A stretch of DNA of 11,916 bases from Prevotellaceae bacterium. Its GTDB lineage: Bacteria > Bacteroidota > Bacteroidia > Bacteroidales > Paludibacteraceae. The DNA lies in NCBI GenBank assembly GCA_031270565.1, contig JAISXJ010000045.1:1-11916 (forward strand), read 5' to 3'. Position numbers and translations under genes: made by a program. Below are positions 1 to 5,941 of the stretch, one piece after another. Within the stretch, counting starts at the first letter, position 1; each line of letters opens with the position of its first letter. The notes under the pieces are model-generated. The model saw nothing but the letters and a program-made list of their open reading frames with translations. It ran no database searches and was not told where the DNA came from.

Positions 1-16
1 CGCTATCGCTTGTATT

Positions 17-58
17 AGAGTGTAGTTTTTAGTTATTAGAGTGTAGTTATTAGTGAAT
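17..58 (-). repeat. Heptamer array, left (AGNNNNT) orientation
   Basis: Six contiguous 7-bp words in perfect register: AGAGTGT, AGTTTTT, AGTTATT, AGAGTGT, AGTTATT, AGTGAAT. Read on the - strand they are the same words that make up the array at 160-303. The two arrays therefore form an inverted pair around the terminator at 100-143. No function is known to me. The strand given is the one on which the words read ANNNNCT. Confidence 0.85.
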
Positions 59-99
59 ACCCGTTGTGCAATTAGAAAACGATAAAAAGTCCTGCCTTT

Positions 100-143
100 G
101 GCTTCCCAGACTGCCTGCAAGGCAGTCGGGGAAGCCGTTTTTT
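100..143 (+). terminator. Strong intrinsic terminator of a gene upstream of the window
   Basis: An 8-bp outer stem (100-107 with 129-136), an A/G mismatch (108/128) and a 7-bp inner stem (109-115 with 121-127) close a TGCAA loop. A T run at 138-143 follows. The hairpin is long and the T tract lies on the + strand, so it most likely ends a + strand transcript entering from the left. A small GTCC-TTGC-GGAC hairpin follows at 145-156. Confidence 0.75.
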
Positions 144-159
144 GTCCTTGCGGACAACT

Positions 160-303
160 GTTCACTATTCACTATTCACTATTCGTTATTCACTAAAAAC
201 TAATAACTAATAACTAATAACTACACTCTAATAACTACACTCTAATAACTACACTCTAATAACTAAAAAAATATTATTCACTATTCGTTATTCACTATTC
301 ACT
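160..303 (+). repeat. Heptamer array, right (ANNNNCT) orientation
   Basis: About twenty 7-bp words in register: three of the ATTCACT type, ATTCGTT, ATTCACT, AAAAACT, three AATAACT, then ACACTCT alternating with AATAACT. An A-rich break at 265-275 is followed by ATTCACT, ATTCGTT, ATTCACT, ATTCACT. The last word directly abuts the A-rich lead-in of the promoter at 304-321. The words are reverse complements of those at 17-58. Heptanucleotide tandem repeats (STRRs) are known in cyanobacteria, but this mixed-word arrangement is not one I recognise. Confidence 0.9.
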
Positions 304-321
304 AAAAAAGTATTATCTTTG
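304..321 (+). promoter_or_regulatory. Bacteroidetes-type promoter of the first FISUMP cassette
   Basis: The -7 box TATCTTTG (314-321) fits the Bacteroidetes consensus TAnnTTTG exactly. The 18-mer AAAAAAGTATTATCTTTG is identical to the one at 6110-6127 before the second FISUMP gene, and the same core occurs on the - strand before rplS. No clear -33 TTTG is visible; heptamer words occupy that position. Transcription would start near 327. Confidence 0.7.
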
Positions 322-326
322 CCGCC

Positions 327-740
327 GTTATAGTTCACATCTAAAATCAATACAAAACGATGCTTACATCTGGTATTCCATATTTGCCATTTTTTCAGTT
401 TAGACGGTTTAACCGGCTAAAAGTAAGCTCGTTACAAAAGCCCCCCCCCGTATTCGCCTTAACTCCTTGTATTCAAGGGCTTATCATTTATTAAAAACTT
501 TTCAGTTTACACTTAGCAGCGCGACGTTTTTTTGCGTCTTTTCGCCATATACATATATAACGGCAATCTTCCGGAAGCTTCGGGAGGGTTGCCGTTGTGT
601 TTTATTGCGCCCCTTGCGGGTTAATATTTTTACCGCAAAAACACAAACAAAGAACGCTATAAAACTCGCAATGACTGAGCTATTACAATTGACTTTTAAT
701 TTTCAGCTATATCTATCAATTAATTTAAAACATGTTTTTT
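327..740 (+). promoter_or_regulatory. Long conserved 5' leader of FISUMP gene 1
   Basis: About 410 nt lie between the predicted start of transcription and the ATG. I find no conserved coding capacity. Block 362-479 matches 6166-6285 at roughly nine bases in ten. It contains the palindromic CGGTTTAACCG, a run of nine C (441-449) and a small CCTTG-TATT-CAAGG hairpin (465-478). A second shared block near 514-605 holds the hairpin at 560-595. The last part (about 705-729) repeats the stretch just before the second gene's start. Also present are two mutually exclusive pairings, 610-613/618-620 and 616-619/633-636. This looks like a cis-acting RNA leader; its ligand or regulator is unknown. Confidence 0.65.
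560..595 (+). promoter_or_regulatory. Leader hairpin with conserved pairing, copy 1
   Basis: ACGGCAA (560-566) pairs with TTGCCGT (589-595). Inside it, TCTTCCG (567-573) pairs with CGGGAGG plus one bulged G (581-588), closing the 7-nt loop GAAGCTT (574-580). The copy at 6368-6401 keeps the stem, the bulge position and a 7-nt loop beginning GAA, although four stem pairs differ in sequence. Confidence 0.7.
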
Positions 741-2156
741 ATGAAAACTAATCAATTTATTTTCGCTGCACTCGTAGCAGCATTTCTAAGCGTCGCTTCT
801 TTTGCTGCGGCGCAGGTAACGATTGGTGGTAGCGATGCACCTAAGGCGGGCGCTATACTTGACTTGAACAGTTCAGTTAAAGGCGGACTGCAATTGTCTA
901 ACGTGAGTATTACCGATTTAGGAAAGATTCCTGTCGGTTTTCCCGGCATCACCATCCCCGGCGATGTAACTGACGAGGTAAAGGCAAAACTCACCGGCGC
1001 TATCGTTTACAACACTTATGAAGGATTGCAGATAGCGTCTCAAGATGCTGGCGTTGCCAAGTTTGGTAAAGGCATTTATGTCTGGAACGGTAATCAATGG
1101 AACACAATTGGCGAGCCTGAACATGCCATAATCTTTGCTCCGTACAATCTTGGAGTTGATATTACCAAATTTAACGATGGTGATTATCTAAATCTCAGTC
1201 CGGCAAAACGACAGATAAAATATCTTGCTACCTGTTCCACTGCTGATGCTGTTTATGTTTGGGGCGACAACTACCAGTGGGGACGTGCTGCTGACGGACA
1301 CGAAAAAAGTGATGCTGTTGCTTATGGTGGTGATGGAAATACAAACAATCAGGGAGCGCTTGGAACTACTGATTTGGATGCTGCCACCGGACAGGTGAAA
1401 CAGGATTATGTAACCGGTGATTACGATAAAAATTCTACCACTCAGAAACACGGACACTTTATAAAAGTGAATGCCGCTCCTAACGATTGGCGCACTCCCC
1501 AAAAGGATGACCTTTGGGGTAACGGCGAAGGCTTGATTTCACAGGTGAGTGATAATCAAGGCGCCGTGCTTTACAACGGAGAATACTATCAAAATACGGA
1601 CTGGGCAATTCCCGCCAACAATCCCTGTGCCTCAATGGGCGACGGCTGGCGCGTTCCTACTCAAGACGAATTGGAACGACTTTGTAATTACGACGGCAAT
1701 CCTGGTACTGTCGCCTCCAGTTTTTTGACTTCTTCTTCCGGTACGGCTACCACTCCCAATAGCGCCCCCTTGACCTGGGTACCGGTAGCAGGTGGAATAG
1801 CAAGTGATAGTTGGGCTGATTCTCAATACAATTTAGGCGGTTACGCAATTTACAAAACAGCTGACTGGACTTCTGCTATTGGTGCCAATGGTTACTTTGA
1901 CGATAATGGCACTCCCGACTATAACAGACCCTTATACGCCGCTGCTGCCCCCGAGCCTATCCTCTTCTTTCCTGCCACCCCGTACCGCAGCCATGTCGAT
2001 GGTGTGTTCACCAATGCCGGCATCCGCGGGGGCTACTGGAGCAGTACAGTTGAGGGCAAACAAGCTCATTACCTGTACTTTACAAACAACAGCATCAGCC
2101 CGTACAATAATATGCGTGCTTTCGGCTTTAGCGTGCGTTGTGTGAAATCATTATAA
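741..2156 (+). CDS. Secreted FISUMP-domain protein 1
   Basis: The protein has 471 residues from the ATG at 741. That start is preferred over the in-frame ATG at 732 because the paralog at 6517 begins at the aligned position and a normal signal peptide follows. Residues 1-24 form the signal peptide, with predicted cleavage before QVTIGG. PYNLG starts at 134, GWRVPTQDE at 302, and the C-terminal core GYWSSTV...GFSVRCVKSL at 431-471. These motifs are typical of the FISUMP domain (Fibrobacter succinogenes major paralogous domain, TIGR02145/PF09603). Cys165, Cys296 and Cys467 are shared with the paralog and could form a disulphide. I see no type IX sorting domain or lipobox. The protein is probably exported and surface-associated or extracellular; its ligand is unknown. 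The family role as a binding or adhesion module is inference. Confidence 0.85.
   Translation: MKTNQFIFAALVAAFLSVASFAAAQVTIGGSDAPKAGAILDLNSSVKGGLQLSNVSITDLGKIPVGFPGITIPGDVTDEVKAKLTGAIVYNTYEGLQIASQDAGVAKFGKGIYVWNGNQWNTIGEPEHAIIFAPYNLGVDITKFNDGDYLNLSPAKRQIKYLATCSTADAVYVWGDNYQWGRAADGHEKSDAVAYGGDGNTNNQGALGTTDLDAATGQVKQDYVTGDYDKNSTTQKHGHFIKVNAAPNDWRTPQKDDLWGNGEGLISQVSDNQGAVLYNGEYYQNTDWAIPANNPCASMGDGWRVPTQDELERLCNYDGNPGTVASSFLTSSSGTATTPNSAPLTWVPVAGGIASDSWADSQYNLGGYAIYKTADWTSAIGANGYFDDNGTPDYNRPLYAAAAPEPILFFPATPYRSHVDGVFTNAGIRGGYWSSTVEGKQAHYLYFTNNSISPYNNMRAFGFSVRCVKSL
2052..2123 (+). other. Hypervariable 24-codon segment of FISUMP 1
   Basis: Aligned without gaps to 7822-7893 in the paralog, 20 of 24 codons differ and all 20 change the amino acid. 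The 18 nt before (TACTGGAGCAGTACAGTT) and the 14 nt after (GGCTTTAGCGTGCG) are identical in both genes. This resembles a diversified ligand-binding face. A diversity-generating retroelement is one possible cause, but no template repeat or reverse transcriptase is in the window. Confidence 0.6.
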
Positions 2157-2177
2157 TCTCATCCGTTCATAAAAAAA

Positions 2178-2205
2178 GCAAAAGCCCCTTGCGGGGCTTT
2201 TTTGC
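2178..2205. terminator. Bidirectional terminator between FISUMP 1 and rplS
   Basis: GCAAAAGCCCC and GGGGCTTTTTTGC flank the loop TTGC. The T run on the + strand (2198-2203) serves the FISUMP gene. The A runs at 2171-2177 and 2180-2183 serve rplS when read on the - strand. The hairpin sits in the 63-bp gap between the convergent stops. Confidence 0.85.
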
Positions 2206-2219
2206 ATGACAAAAACGCT

Positions 2220-2567
2220 TTATACGCGTTTCTCTTTAATGCGGGCTTTCTTGCCTGTAAGCGCACGCAGATAGTAGAGTTTGGCGCGGCGCACCTTACC
2301 CACCTTGTTCACTTCAATCTTGTCGATAAACGGCGAATCAAATGGAAAAATACGCTCTACTCCAATGTTATCCGACATCTTGCGCACCGTGAAGCGTTTC
2401 TTGACACCATGCCCGACAATCTTAATCACCACACCGCGATAAAGCTGTACACGTTCCTTGTTTCCCTCACGAATACGGTAGGAAACAGAAATAGTATCTC
2501 CGCTCTTAAAGGCAGGATGACTCTTTTCTGTGGCAAATGCCTGTTCGGCAATCTTTATTAAATCCAT
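2220..2567 (-). CDS. rplS: 50S ribosomal protein L19
   Basis: The protein has 115 residues, the usual length for bacterial L19. It starts MDLIKIAEQ, continues with the GDTISVSYRIREGNKERVQ segment and the RGVVI and GVERIFPF-type motifs, and ends in the basic KKARIKEKRV tail. L19 is a large-subunit protein at the 30S-50S interface, next to bridges formed with 16S rRNA. The reading frame extends 28 codons further upstream, but that part lies in the leader, is unlike L19 and overlaps the promoter region. The ATG whose complement is at 2565-2567 is therefore chosen. The gene is monocistronic here, not in the rpsP-rimM-trmD-rplS operon of Proteobacteria. It has its own promoter at 2649-2668. Confidence 0.95.
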   Translation of the reverse strand: MDLIKIAEQAFATEKSHPAFKSGDTISVSYRIREGNKERVQLYRGVVIKIVGHGVKKRFTVRKMSDNIGVERIFPFDSPFIDKIEVNKVGKVRRAKLYYLRALTGKKARIKEKRV

Positions 2568-2648
2568 TATAATAAATAATTTAGGATAAATATTAGTGCA
2601 ACATTCACAGGCTTCTCTTCTCCTGTCAGCGGTTACACGAAACGGCGG

Positions 2649-2668
2649 CAAAGATAATACTTTTTTTT
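2649..2668 (-). promoter_or_regulatory. Promoter of rplS
   Basis: On the - strand an A-rich run leads into GTATTATCTTTG, with the -7 box TATCTTTG at 2656-2649. This is the same core as the two FISUMP promoters. A heptamer array (2717-2669 on this strand) directly precedes it. Transcription would start near 2642, giving a leader of about 75 nt. Confidence 0.75.
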
Positions 2669-2717
2669 AGAGTTTAGAGTGTAGTTTTTAGAGTTTAGTT
2701 ATTAGAGTGTAGTTATT
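2669..2717 (-). repeat. Heptamer array upstream of the rplS promoter
   Basis: There are seven words in register. On the - strand, in order toward the promoter, they are AATAACT, ACACTCT, AATAACT, AAACTCT, AAAAACT, ACACTCT, AAACTCT. The array ends exactly where the A-rich promoter lead-in begins, as at 303/304 and 6109/6110. Confidence 0.85.
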
Positions 2718-2744
2718 AGCCGGTTACGGCTTATATATCAATAG

Positions 2745-2810
2745 AAAAACAGAACACAGATTATACGAAACAACGCTCGGCGTAGCCAATTTACTAAACT
2801 CTAAAAACTA
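2745..2810. repeat. 66-bp dispersed repeat, copy 1
   Basis: This segment is repeated at 6031-6096 with one difference seen by eye (GCTCGG versus GTTCGG). It begins AAAAACAGAACACAGAT, a 17-mer also found at 5935-5951 at the edge of the palindromic element, and runs into heptamer words at its right end. Both copies lie just upstream of a promoter. Confidence 0.8.
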
Positions 2811-2830
2811 AACTCTACTAACTAATAACT
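2796..2830 (+). repeat. Heptamer array upstream of the tlpA-like operon promoter
   Basis: Five words in register: AAACTCT, AAAAACT, AAACTCT, ACTAACT, AATAACT. They are oriented toward the + strand promoter at 2839-2846. With the array at 2669-2717 they form an inverted pair in the divergent intergenic region. The first two words lie inside the 66-bp repeat. Confidence 0.8.
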
Positions 2831-2838
2831 AAAAGAAC

Positions 2839-2846
2839 TACCTTTG
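2839..2846 (+). promoter_or_regulatory. Promoter of the tlpA-like / M16 / methyltransferase operon
   Basis: TACCTTTG matches TAnnTTTG and follows the heptamer array after a short A-rich spacer. Transcription would start near 2852, about 45 nt before the ATG at 2897. No clear -33 element is seen. Confidence 0.6.
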
Positions 2847-2896
2847 CACCGTCGTCAGCAGTATGTCGACACAGTTTTTAATCACATAATAATAAT

Positions 2897-3994
2897 ATGA
2901 AACATTTCATTCTTTTTATTGCAACCGTACTTGCTATGGTTGCTTGTACAGACAGAAATTCTTTTCGTCTGGTGGGCTATTTACCCGAAAACATTCCCGA
3001 CAGTTCTTTTGTTTATATCTGGAACAGTCAGTTTGAACCGTTAGATTCCGCTCTGGTGATTGCACATCGCTTCGATATTCGATGCGATGTGCCCGATTCG
3101 GCGGCGCTCTACTTTATTCTGACTGATGTGGAGACACCTCCCGTGCCTTTCGTTCCCGAATACGGCAAATTGACGCTGAACACAGATACCGCCGCTATCA
3201 CAACCGTTACCGGCAGTAAAACAAACGATGCTTTTGCGACATTCTCACACAGGCTGGAGCAATTGTCTCTCCGTGCCGACCGGTGGGTGGAACATAAAAA
3301 CGCCATCAAGGTTGCCGGCGCACTGACGTCGGAAACGTATAATGGGTGGGAAACGGAGATGAATCTTATCAATGATTCCATCGAAACGGCTATTGTTGCG
3401 ATGATTCAATCCTGCATCGGCACGCCATTAGCCGATTATGTTTTTCAGAGCAACAGTTATTATCTTTCCCGAGAGAATATTGATTTGCTGTTGTCGCAGC
3501 TAAGCAGTGCGTTCAGGAATGGAAACCTTTTTGCGCAATACAAAGCCTTGCTGGCTACCCTTGATGCTACCGCCGAAGGCAAACCCTTTGTCGATGTGTC
3601 CGGTTTTACGCTTGACGGGAAAAAGGTATCGCTCTCTCAGTTTGTTGGACGGGGAAAAGTTGTGTTGCTTGATTTCTGGGCGTCGTGGTGCGGTCCGTGT
3701 CGGCGTGCCATCCCCGAAATGAAGGCGCTGAACAGTCGCTATCCCGCCGATAAGTTTGCCATTATCGGGATTTCGCTCGACAGTGACAAGTCGGCGTGGG
3801 CGAACACTACGGCGCGTGAAGGCGTTATCTGGCAACAATTCTCCAACCTGCAGGGATGGCAGGAACCGGCAGCCGCCGCTTATGGCGTGCGCGGCATTCC
3901 TTGCACCATCCTGATTGACCGGCAGGGAACGATTGTCGGTCGCGACATTGAAATAGACAGGCTGATTTACACAATTGATGAACTTGTCAATTAA
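2897..3994 (+). CDS. TlpA/ResA-like thioredoxin lipoprotein with DUF4369-type N-terminus
   Basis: The protein has 365 residues. A short hydrophobic signal ends in LAMVAC (Cys17), a plausible lipobox despite Met at -3, so the protein is probably anchored to an envelope membrane facing the periplasm. Residues about 22-115 resemble DUF4369, a Bacteroidetes domain commonly found before thioredoxin domains. About 230-365 is the AhpC/TSA-thioredoxin fold, with the WCGPC active site at 264-268 and the cis-proline motif GIPC at 333-336. The domain probably carries out thiol-disulphide exchange on envelope proteins; the substrate is unknown. A non-catalytic helical linker lies between the domains. The gene is first in a three-gene operon, with 16 bp to the next start. 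It could also be annotated as a thiol-disulphide isomerase or peroxiredoxin-like protein. Confidence 0.88.
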   Translation: MKHFILFIATVLAMVACTDRNSFRLVGYLPENIPDSSFVYIWNSQFEPLDSALVIAHRFDIRCDVPDSAALYFILTDVETPPVPFVPEYGKLTLNTDTAAITTVTGSKTNDAFATFSHRLEQLSLRADRWVEHKNAIKVAGALTSETYNGWETEMNLINDSIETAIVAMIQSCIGTPLADYVFQSNSYYLSRENIDLLLSQLSSAFRNGNLFAQYKALLATLDATAEGKPFVDVSGFTLDGKKVSLSQFVGRGKVVLLDFWASWCGPCRRAIPEMKALNSRYPADKFAIIGISLDSDKSAWANTTAREGVIWQQFSNLQGWQEPAAAAYGVRGIPCTILIDRQGTIVGRDIEIDRLIYTIDELVN

Positions 3995-4010
3995 CCTGTA
4001 ACATATTCAC

Positions 4011-5228
4011 GTGAATATACATACACTAAATAACGGCATCCGGCTGGTACATCTTCCCGATGTATCGCCGGTTGTTTATTGTGGTTTCGCCATCAATGCG
4101 GGTACGCGAGATGAATATGTTCATGAGCATGGTATGGCGCATTTTGTGGAACACATGCTCTTCAAGGGGACGGAAAAACGAAAAAGCCGCCATATTATTA
4201 ACTGTCTGGAATCGGTCGGAGGAGAGTTGGACGCTTATACGACTAAAGAGGAAACGTTTATTTACGCCGGTGTGCCGACATCTTTTACGGAACGTGCCAT
4301 AGAACTGCTGAGCGATTTGGTTTTTCATTCTGTCTTTCCGGCAAAAGAACTGTCGTGCGAACTGGAGGTAGTACTTGATGAAATACAGTCGTACAAAGAT
4401 GCGCCTTCGGAGTTGATTTATGATGATTATGAGGACATCCTTTTTGCCAATTCGTCTGTTGGACGGAATATTTTGGGACAGGAGAGTTGTTTGCGACAGT
4501 TCACCCCTGCCATGCTGTCCGATTTTGTGCGCCGCTGTTACACCACCGACCAGATACTGTTTTTCGCAACCGGTGAAATACCGGAGACAAAGCTAATACG
4601 GTGGGCGGAGAAATATTTTCAATGTCCCGCCACCAGACGCTCTTTCACACGCGAAACGCCTCCGCCTGTTGTTCCGCAAATTGTGCTCAGGGAGAAAGAG
4701 ACTTTTCAGACGCACTGTATGCTCGGAAATCGCGCCTATCCTCTGGGGCACGAAAAGAGAGCGGCGCTGATTCTGCTCAACAATATACTGGGAGGACCCT
4801 GTATGGGCAGTCGCCTGAATCTCTCTATTCGTGAAAAGAACGGACTGGCATACACCATCGATTCATCTCTTTCGCCCTATTCGGACACCGGCGCGTGGCA
4901 TATTTATTTTGGGTGCGACAATAAAAACCGGCGGCGCTGTCTGGAACTTGTCCACCGTGAACTCTGTCAGCTGGCGGCGCATCCGCTTTCGGAACGGCAG
5001 CTGGCAACTGCCAAACGACAGTTTGCCGGTCAGTTTCTTATTGCCGCTCAAAACAGGGAGAATAGAATCCTGACTGTTGCGCGGTCGTTTCTGCATCTCA
5101 ACAGATGTACGGAGATGGAAACGAAGATGCTGCCCGAAAGAATTGCGTGCATTACCGCCGAAGAATTACGGCAAATCGCTGAAACCATTTTCCGCAAGGA
5201 AGATTTAATCCAACTGACCTACCACTGA
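4011..5228 (+). CDS. M16 family zinc peptidase (processing-peptidase type)
   Basis: The protein has 405 residues, the usual size for a single-chain, two-domain M16B enzyme. The inverted zinc motif HFVEH is at residues 44-48 (His44, Glu47, His48), and the third ligand is most likely Glu124 in EVVLDEI. The C-terminal half has the family's GLAYTIDSS segment. The start is a GTG: the frame is closed by a TAA at 3999-4001, no ATG lies between, and MNIHTLNNGIRLVHL is the normal N-terminal strand of the family. There is no signal peptide, so it is probably cytoplasmic. Its substrates are not known; relatives degrade peptides or process precursors. The stop overlaps the next start in TGATG, which suggests translational coupling. 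Confidence 0.9.
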   Translation: MNIHTLNNGIRLVHLPDVSPVVYCGFAINAGTRDEYVHEHGMAHFVEHMLFKGTEKRKSRHIINCLESVGGELDAYTTKEETFIYAGVPTSFTERAIELLSDLVFHSVFPAKELSCELEVVLDEIQSYKDAPSELIYDDYEDILFANSSVGRNILGQESCLRQFTPAMLSDFVRRCYTTDQILFFATGEIPETKLIRWAEKYFQCPATRRSFTRETPPPVVPQIVLREKETFQTHCMLGNRAYPLGHEKRAALILLNNILGGPCMGSRLNLSIREKNGLAYTIDSSLSPYSDTGAWHIYFGCDNKNRRRCLELVHRELCQLAAHPLSERQLATAKRQFAGQFLIAAQNRENRILTVARSFLHLNRCTEMETKMLPERIACITAEELRQIAETIFRKEDLIQLTYH

Positions 5229-5860
5229 TGCAACGTTCATTAGACGACTATATTCTCCAACATTCGCAGCCCGAGCCGGATTATCTGAAAAGGATTGCCC
5301 GCGAGACATACGTCAAAATGATGAATCCGCGTATGATTTCGGGATACACACAGGGGTGTCTGCTTAAGATGTTTTGTCGGATGATACGTCCCAAACAGGT
5401 TGTTGAAATCGGAACTTTCACCGGATACGGCACACTGTGGCTTGCTGCTGGGATGTCCGACGACGCACGCCTGCACACCATAGAAATCAACGACGAACTG
5501 GAAGACACCATCCGTTCAAACCTGAAAACATCTCCACACGAAAAACGTATCATTCTCCATATTGGGGATGCCATCCAAATCATTCCGACGCTGGAGGGAA
5601 CGTTTGATATGGCGTTCATTGACGGTAACAAACGCTACTATCGGGAATATTACGAGGCGCTTATGCCCAAAATCTCTGCAGGCGGATTCATCCTTGCCGA
5701 CAACACACTCTGGGGAGAGAAAGTCGTAGAGAATCTCACGCACGGCGACAGGCAGACACGCGCCGTTCTGAACTTCAATGCCATTGTCGCGCAGGATTCG
5801 CGCGTTGAAGCGCTCATCATTCCGCTTCGCGACGGGTTGAGTATTATCCGAAAAAAATAG
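5228..5860 (+). CDS. SAM-dependent O-methyltransferase, COMT-like
   Basis: The protein has 210 residues and a Rossmann-type class I methyltransferase fold of the Methyltransf_3/COMT type. Motif I VEIGTFTGYGT is at 59-69, with acidic Glu86 for the SAM ribose and Asp114 in the GDA motif. The expected metal-site residues are present: Asp132 and Lys135 in FIDGNK, and Asp158-Asn159 in ADNTLW, matching the COMT Asp/Lys/Asp-Asn set. It probably methylates a hydroxyl of a small catechol-like or other phenolic substrate using a divalent cation; the true substrate is unknown. It starts by a 1-nt overlap with the M16 stop and ends the operon. No clear intrinsic terminator follows, only a heptamer array 5 bp after the stop. 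Confidence 0.9.
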   Translation: MQRSLDDYILQHSQPEPDYLKRIARETYVKMMNPRMISGYTQGCLLKMFCRMIRPKQVVEIGTFTGYGTLWLAAGMSDDARLHTIEINDELEDTIRSNLKTSPHEKRIILHIGDAIQIIPTLEGTFDMAFIDGNKRYYREYYEALMPKISAGGFILADNTLWGEKVVENLTHGDRQTRAVLNFNAIVAQDSRVEALIIPLRDGLSIIRKK

Positions 5861-5865
5861 TTGTC

Positions 5866-5907
5866 AGTTATCAGAGTGTAGTTTTTAGAGTGTAGAGTGT
5901 AGTTTTT
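5866..5907 (-). repeat. Heptamer array after the methyltransferase gene
   Basis: Six words in register: AGTTATC, AGAGTGT, AGTTTTT, AGAGTGT, AGAGTGT, AGTTTTT. On the - strand they read as ANNNNCT words. There is no - strand promoter or gene downstream in that direction, so this array cannot be serving a divergent promoter. It is the inverted partner of 6082-6109. Confidence 0.85.
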
Positions 5908-5941
5908 TGCCCGTTAGGACATAAATATCAAAGGAAAAACA

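Noticed and set aside
160..303. CRISPR array
   Set aside because: The units are 7 bp without spacers, repeats are too short, and no cas genes are present.
441..449. Phase-variable coding frameshift at the C9 tract
   Set aside because: The tract is about 290 bp upstream of the FISUMP ATG with stop codons between. It cannot switch the reading frame, although a regulatory effect is possible.
732..740. Upstream ATG as the start of FISUMP 1
   Set aside because: The paralog has no ATG at the matching place and starts at the position equal to 741; the extra MFF adds nothing to the signal peptide.
467..751. A 94-codon open frame in the first FISUMP leader
   Set aside because: It begins with TTG. 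The homologous position in leader 2 (TTG TAT TCA AGG GAT TAA) stops after five codons. The protein has no recognisable features, and it overlaps the FISUMP start in another frame.
2202..2561. A 119-codon + strand frame
   Set aside because: It lies antisense to rplS, whose protein is a clear L19; the + strand frame is a shadow.
2568..2651. A 28-residue N-terminal extension of L19
   Set aside because: L19 proteins start at MDLIK-like sequence; the extra residues reach the promoter and would leave almost no leader.
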